NCBI GenBank assembly: GCA_904501755.1
Contig: CAJGBV010000001.1
Coordinates: forward strand, 96,122-160,121
DNA length: 64,000 nucleotides
Reading direction: 5' to 3'
Source: Clostridiaceae bacterium
GTDB lineage: Bacteria; Bacillota; Clostridia; Oscillospirales; Acutalibacteraceae
Positions 60,148-64,000 of the stretch are shown here, one piece after another (positions within the stretch are counted from its first letter, which is position 1; the number at the start of each line of letters is the position of its first letter). Both the position numbers and the translations under genes were made by a program. The notes below the pieces were generated by a model, which saw only the letters and a list, made by a program, of their open reading frames with translations, was not told the DNA's origin and did no database searches.

Positions 60148-61404
60148 TTATTCGGAAACCCTGTGAATAACACCACCGAGTTTTTCAAATTTTTCTACTA
60201 GATTTTCATAGCCTCGGTCAATGTATTCAATATTTTGTACCACAGTTTTACCTGGTGCCATAAGTCCTGCAATAACCATTGCGGCGCCCGCTCTTAAGTC
60301 GGTAGCGTTTACTATAGCAGGAGTAAGCGAATCTTTTCCGTTTACAATAGCGCGCTTGCCTTCAACATTGACGTCGGCGCCCATTTTTTTAAGTTCATCT
60401 ATATAACGGAAACGGTTGTCCCAAACACTTTCATATACGGTGCTTTCGCCCTCGGCAATTGTGAGCATTGTGGTCATCTGAGGTTGCATATCGGTGGGAA
60501 ATCCCGGATGAGGCATTGTTTTTACCTGACAACGACGTGGGCGTCTTTCCATTTTAACACGTACCGCTTCATCAAACTGTTCGACCGTTGCGCCTGCTTC
60601 GATAAGTTTTGCAACTATAGATTCAAGATGTTTAGGGGTTACGTTGGTTATTGTAACGTCACCACCCGTAGCTACGGCAGCAACAAGATAAGTACCCGCT
60701 TCAATCTGGTCAGGGATTATACTGTAGGTAACGCCGTGAAGTTTTTCAACACCGCGGATTTTAATAACGTTAGTACCTGCGCCCATAATGTTCGCGCCCA
60801 TTGAGTTAAGGAAGTTTGCAAGGTCAACTATATGCGGTTCTCTTGCCGCATTTTCGATAACGGTCATACCCTTTGCTTTTGCGGCTGCCAACATAATATT
60901 AATGGTAGCGCCTACAGAAACCATATCAAGATAAACATAGTTACCCATAAGTTGTTCTGCACGGCAAACAACCATATCGTTTTCACAGGAAACCTTTGCG
61001 CCCATAGCTTCAAAGCCCTTGATATGCTGGTCAATCGGTCTTACACCAAAATCGCAACCACCCGGAGGAGCCACCTTAGCCTTATTAAAACGGCCAAGCA
61101 GTGCGCCCAAAAAGTAACTTGAAGCACGCATACCACTGCTCATATCTTTGGTTACTATATAAGACTTTATACCGGTAGGATCAATTTTTGCGGTGTTTGC
61201 ATCAAGCATTTCAACCTTTGCTCCAAGAGTAGTCATACTCTTAAGTAACAAACTGACATCGGAAATGTCGGGGAGATTTTCCACTATACAGGGTTCATCG
61301 GCAAGTAAAACGGCAGGGAGTATTGCAACGGCAGCATTTTTTGCGCCGCTTATATGTACTTCGCCCTTTAAAGCTTTACCGCCTTCTATAACATACTTTT
61401 CCAC
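60148..61404 (-). CDS. murA: UDP-N-acetylglucosamine 1-carboxyvinyltransferase
   Basis: The 418-aa EPSP-synthase-fold protein has SGAKNAAVAILPA near the start, the active-site loop PPGGCDFGVRPID with the catalytic Cys (fosfomycin target in the enzyme family), and RPRRCQVKTMPHPGFPTD. It makes the first committed peptidoglycan precursor. The start is GTG at 61404 behind GGAGAG. Confidence 0.96.
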   Translation of the reverse strand: MEKYVIEGGKALKGEVHISGAKNAAVAILPAVLLADEPCIVENLPDISDVSLLLKSMTTLGAKVEMLDANTAKIDPTGIKSYIVTKDMSSGMRASSYFLGALLGRFNKAKVAPPGGCDFGVRPIDQHIKGFEAMGAKVSCENDMVVCRAEQLMGNYVYLDMVSVGATINIMLAAAKAKGMTVIENAAREPHIVDLANFLNSMGANIMGAGTNVIKIRGVEKLHGVTYSIIPDQIEAGTYLVAAVATGGDVTITNVTPKHLESIVAKLIEAGATVEQFDEAVRVKMERRPRRCQVKTMPHPGFPTDMQPQMTTMLTIAEGESTVYESVWDNRFRYIDELKKMGADVNVEGKRAIVNGKDSLTPAIVNATDLRAGAAMVIAGLMAPGKTVVQNIEYIDRGYENLVEKFEKLGGVIHRVSE

Positions 61405-61704
61405 TGTTTTCTCTCCGTTTATTTTAACATTTTAAATGAGAACATTCACTAAAAGAAATAGTGCAAGAAACACTACCTTAGCCATCATTATACACCTCTA
61501 CTTCACCTTTGTCAAATTATATTTATATAAAACCCACAGATTTTATTACATATTGTGTCAAAAGACGACTTTTTTACATAGATTTAGTAGTTCGTTAATT
61601 ATTATTTCCTCTCGTAATCGAATTAAAGATTTTTAAAATTGCCTTTTCTTGCTTTTTTTATTAAAATGTGGTAACATATAATAAACACACATCGGAGGGA
61701 CGTT
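61405..61704. other. 300-bp intergenic region between divergent murA and the MntR-like gene
   Basis: Contains the consensus murA promoter and an AT-rich tract before the regulator gene. A 17-codon reading frame near 61490 (MAKVVFLAL...) begins upstream of the predicted transcription start, so it is unlikely to be translated. Towards the regulator there is a TATAAT (61677-61682) with no convincing -35. Nothing else is seen. Confidence 0.6.
61487..61515 (-). promoter_or_regulatory. Promoter of murA
   Basis: Minus strand TTGACA (61510-61515), 17-nt spacer, TATAAT (61487-61492): both boxes are consensus, about 80 nt before the start codon. Confidence 0.9.
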
Positions 61705-62070
61705 ATGACTCTTAAAGAATCAGGAGAAATGTATCTCGAATCAATTTACGTGCTGTCAAAAAAACTCAAAAAAGTTCGTTCTATCGACGTAGTTGAATAC
61801 CGCGGTTTTTCAAAGCCAAGTGTCAGCAGAGCCGTCGGTCTTTTAAAAAACGGCGGATTTGTTAAAATGGATGATGAAGGTTATCTCACCCTTACCGAAG
61901 AAGGCGAAGAAATAGCCGAAAAAATTTACGAAAGACACACGGTAATTACAGAATGTTTAATAAAACTGGGTGTTGATAAAGCAACCGCAACCGAGGATGC
62001 CTGTAAAATCGAGCATGATATAAGCGACGTCACCTTTAAGGCGCTCAAAAAATTCATAAACTTCAGTTAA
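61705..62070 (+). CDS. DtxR/MntR family metal-dependent regulator, short form
   Basis: The 121-aa protein has the family helix-turn-helix (VRSIDVVEYRGFSKPSVSRA, GGFVKMDDEGYLTLTEEG) and a metal-binding dimerisation helix with ERHTVITECLIKLGVD and KIEHDIS. It lacks the SH3-like domain of DtxR; MntR is usually about 140 aa, so this is a minimal form. It precedes an ABC exporter with its own promoter. Mn2+ or Fe2+ repression is the family role. Confidence 0.87.
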   Translation: MTLKESGEMYLESIYVLSKKLKKVRSIDVVEYRGFSKPSVSRAVGLLKNGGFVKMDDEGYLTLTEEGEEIAEKIYERHTVITECLIKLGVDKATATEDACKIEHDISDVTFKALKKFINFS

Positions 62071-62075
62071 AAGTA

Positions 62076-62104
62076 TTGACTTTTGTTTTTCATTGTGTTA
62101 TAAA
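62076..62104 (+). promoter_or_regulatory. Promoter of the ABC exporter gene
   Basis: TTGACT (62076-62081), 17-nt spacer, TATAAA (62099-62104). Confidence 0.65.
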
Positions 62105-62179
62105 GTCCTTGAAGAAACCTCTTCTCACAGGACACAAAAACTTAATAGCCGCTTTTTCCTACACGGGAGTGTGATTTGT

Positions 62180-63997
62180 ATGAATAAAAAAGCAAACAAA
62201 TCAAAGAAAATTTTAAGCAATACCGAAATTCTACGACGGGAAGAACAGATTATTGATTGTTACCGAAAGCATAACGGAAAGGGTCTTCGAATCCTTTTCG
62301 GCATCTATAAGGGTGACTACAAAAATCTGCTCATTTCGTCTTTCTTTTTTGTCTTAAAGCAGATGCCGGTATGGGTGATTCCGCTGATTACGGCAGACGT
62401 TATCAATACTATTATCGAGATGCCTTCGGGCGCTACGCGGCGACTTATCATAGATTTTATAATCGCTTTTGTCGTTTTAGTACAAAACATTCCCACCCAT
62501 ATGATACATTCGCACTTTTTCAGCAAAGCCAAACGAAAGGTTGAAGCCATACTTCGAGGCGCAATGGTCAGAAAACTGCAACAGCTTTCCATCGGTTTCC
62601 ATAAGGAGATGCCAACAGGTAAAATTCAGTCCAAGGTGATGCGTGACGTTGAAAGCGTCGAAGCTCTTTCTTCTCAGATTTTCAACGTAATACTTCGCGT
62701 TGTAGTCGATATGAGCATCACCCTTATTATCATAATAAGAAAAAGCGTACCCGTGTTTTTTATGTTTCTTATTTGCATACCCTTCTTTGCTTTTCTTATG
62801 GCAAAATTCAGAAAACCCCTGAGGGAGAAAAATTCCGAATTCAGAAAAACCATGGAAAACACCTCCTCAAGCGTTATAGATATGCTTGAACTGGTTCCCG
62901 TCACCCGCGCCCACGCGCTTGAAGAAAAAGAAATCAAAAAAATCACAAACGAAGTAACCGTAGCCGCCCAAAAAGGTTATAACCTCGATTTTGTTCAAAG
63001 CCTTTTCGGTTCTGTTGTATGGGTATTTATGTCATTGGCGCAAATTGTATGCCTGTTCTTTACAGGTTATCTTGCCGTCAAAGGCGTAATAAAGGATATT
63101 GGTGATATCACCCTTTATCAAACCTACTTTACAACCCTCTTAGGTCACGTAAACGGCATCGTTTCGGTTCTTCCCATTCTTGCAAAGGGTCTTGAATCGG
63201 TAAACTCCATCGGCGAAATTCTTTCTGCAGGCGATATAGAGGATAACAAAGGAAAAATAAAGCTCAAAAAACTTGACGGAGAATATGAATTTAAAAACGT
63301 ATCCTTCAAATACGATGATGAGTCCCCCGTCTTAAACGGTCTTGATTTAAAGGTGAACAAAGGAGAAACAATTGCCCTTGTAGGTGAATCAGGTTCAGGC
63401 AAAAGCACTATAATAAGCCTTGTGACAGGTTTTTATAACGTTTCAAAAGGAAGTCTATTAATAGACGGACAGAACGTTAAAGATATAGACATTCACAGTT
63501 ATCGACGTTTCTTATCCGTGGTACCTCAGAAAACCATTTTATTCTCAGGTACAATAAAAGAGAATATTACCTATGGAAACCCCAGAATTTCAAAAGAAAG
63601 ATTAAATGAAGTTATCGAAGCCGCTCAGCTCACAAGTGTTATTGAAAAACTTCCAAAAGGTGTCAATACAAGCGTAGGAGAGCACGGCGATAAACTTTCG
63701 GGCGGTCAAAAGCAACGAATTGCCATAGCCAGAGCAATTATACGCGACCCCGAGGTGATTATTTTCGATGAAGCCACCAGTGCGCTTGACAGCGTATCGG
63801 AAGCAGAAATTCAAAAGGCTATTGAAAACCTTACAAAAAACAGAACAACCTTTATAGTTGCTCACCGACTTTCCACAATAAGAAATGCCGATAAAATCGC
63901 AGTTATCCGTGACGGAAAATGCGTAGAGTTTGGAAATTACGAGGAACTTATGGAGAAAAAAGGCGAATTTTATAATTTAAAATCGTTACAGTCATAA
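62180..63997 (+). CDS. ABC exporter, fused permease and ATPase
   Basis: The 605-aa half-transporter has about six membrane helices in residues 50-330 and an ATPase domain with Walker A GESGSGKST, Q-loop SVVPQKTILFSG, signature LSGGQKQR and Walker B VIIFDEATSALDS, then the H-loop AHRLSTI. It forms a homodimer exporting lipids, peptides or drugs. ATG 62180 follows GGGAG; a longer start is not supported. The substrate is unknown; the adjacent MntR-like gene suggests only a loose link. Confidence 0.92.
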   Translation: MNKKANKSKKILSNTEILRREEQIIDCYRKHNGKGLRILFGIYKGDYKNLLISSFFFVLKQMPVWVIPLITADVINTIIEMPSGATRRLIIDFIIAFVVLVQNIPTHMIHSHFFSKAKRKVEAILRGAMVRKLQQLSIGFHKEMPTGKIQSKVMRDVESVEALSSQIFNVILRVVVDMSITLIIIIRKSVPVFFMFLICIPFFAFLMAKFRKPLREKNSEFRKTMENTSSSVIDMLELVPVTRAHALEEKEIKKITNEVTVAAQKGYNLDFVQSLFGSVVWVFMSLAQIVCLFFTGYLAVKGVIKDIGDITLYQTYFTTLLGHVNGIVSVLPILAKGLESVNSIGEILSAGDIEDNKGKIKLKKLDGEYEFKNVSFKYDDESPVLNGLDLKVNKGETIALVGESGSGKSTIISLVTGFYNVSKGSLLIDGQNVKDIDIHSYRRFLSVVPQKTILFSGTIKENITYGNPRISKERLNEVIEAAQLTSVIEKLPKGVNTSVGEHGDKLSGGQKQRIAIARAIIRDPEVIIFDEATSALDSVSEAEIQKAIENLTKNRTTFIVAHRLSTIRNADKIAVIRDGKCVEFGNYEELMEKKGEFYNLKSLQS

Positions 63998-64000
63998 AAA

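Noticed and set aside
61436..61636. 66-aa plus-strand open frame between murA and the MntR-like gene
   Set aside because: No ribosome binding site, biased composition, and it lies over the consensus murA promoter.
1..64000. CRISPR arrays, insertion sequences, prophage or integrase genes
   Set aside because: No regularly spaced repeats, no transposase or integrase motifs, and no terminal inverted repeats around either glycyl-radical module were seen.

Overview
The window looks like chromosome of an AT-rich, strictly anaerobic Bacillota, most likely class Clostridia and probably an Oscillospirales-type gut lineage (inference). The reasons are GlpP-type glycerol-3-phosphate antitermination, DnaD/DnaI-type primosome genes, an L10 leader with a Clostridia/Bacilli-style attenuator, strong GGAGG ribosome binding sites, two oxygen-sensitive glycyl radical enzymes, Na+-pumping decarboxylase genes and clear sigma-A promoters with 17-nt spacers. 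No insertion sequence, prophage, CRISPR array or integrase is visible.

Layout. 1-4 kb (minus): a glycerol-3-phosphate operon, glpP - mgtC-like - glpA-like - FAD/NAD oxidoreductase running off the left edge, behind a promoter and a terminator hairpin that is the likely GlpP target. 4-8.3 kb: mscL, then a sugar cassette (Gfo/Idh dehydrogenase and two TIM-barrel isomerases) divergent from an AraC regulator. 8.3-15 kb: VanY-like lipoprotein, LOG protein and hydrolase, SGNH hydrolase, tRNA-Arg(CCU), galE, dnaD/dnaI. 15-20.1 kb: glycyl-radical module 1 (AraC divergent from activase - GRE - GH32). 20.1-24.4 kb (minus): yceD - rpmF - DUF512 radical SAM - der - plsY. 24.4-30.7 kb: uxuA-uxuB-like mannonate pathway, an unusual sensor regulator (periplasmic-binding-protein fold plus C-terminal LuxR helix-turn-helix) and a divergent DUF5107/TPR protein. 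30.8-40.2 kb: an orphan OadB pump subunit with a 46-aa partner, pyruvate kinase, aldo/keto reductase, feoB, then a full oxaloacetate-decarboxylase set oadG (frameshifted) - biotin carrier - oadB - oadA. 40.3-51.4 kb: AlaX-type editing protein, radC, pseudouridine synthase, a GH16 pair, pduL - hemW - phosphatase, nagA, and a YtrA-type GntR/ABC/lipoprotein operon. 51.4-59.3 kb (minus): rpmG - secE - nusG - rplK - rplA ... rplJ - rplL, split between rplA and rplJ by glycyl-radical module 2. 59.3-64 kb: metallo-hydrolase, murA, MntR-like regulator and an ABC exporter.

How it fits together. The metabolic genes suggest fermentation of sugars and uronic acids to pyruvate (uxuAB, pyk), with sodium-motive force from oxaloacetate decarboxylation and acyl-phosphate formation by PduL. 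The accessory content lies mainly in two AraC-controlled glycyl-radical modules of unknown substrate, both built as regulator / divergent activase-enzyme pair. One sits next to a fructan/sucrose hydrolase and the other inside the ribosomal protein locus. Other points worth checking are a SecE carrying an extra four-helix membrane domain, a GH16 pair without signal peptides in which one member has lost its catalytic residues, a one-base deletion in oadG, and several structured mRNA leaders. Family assignments rest on motifs read from the translated sequence; no database search was run.
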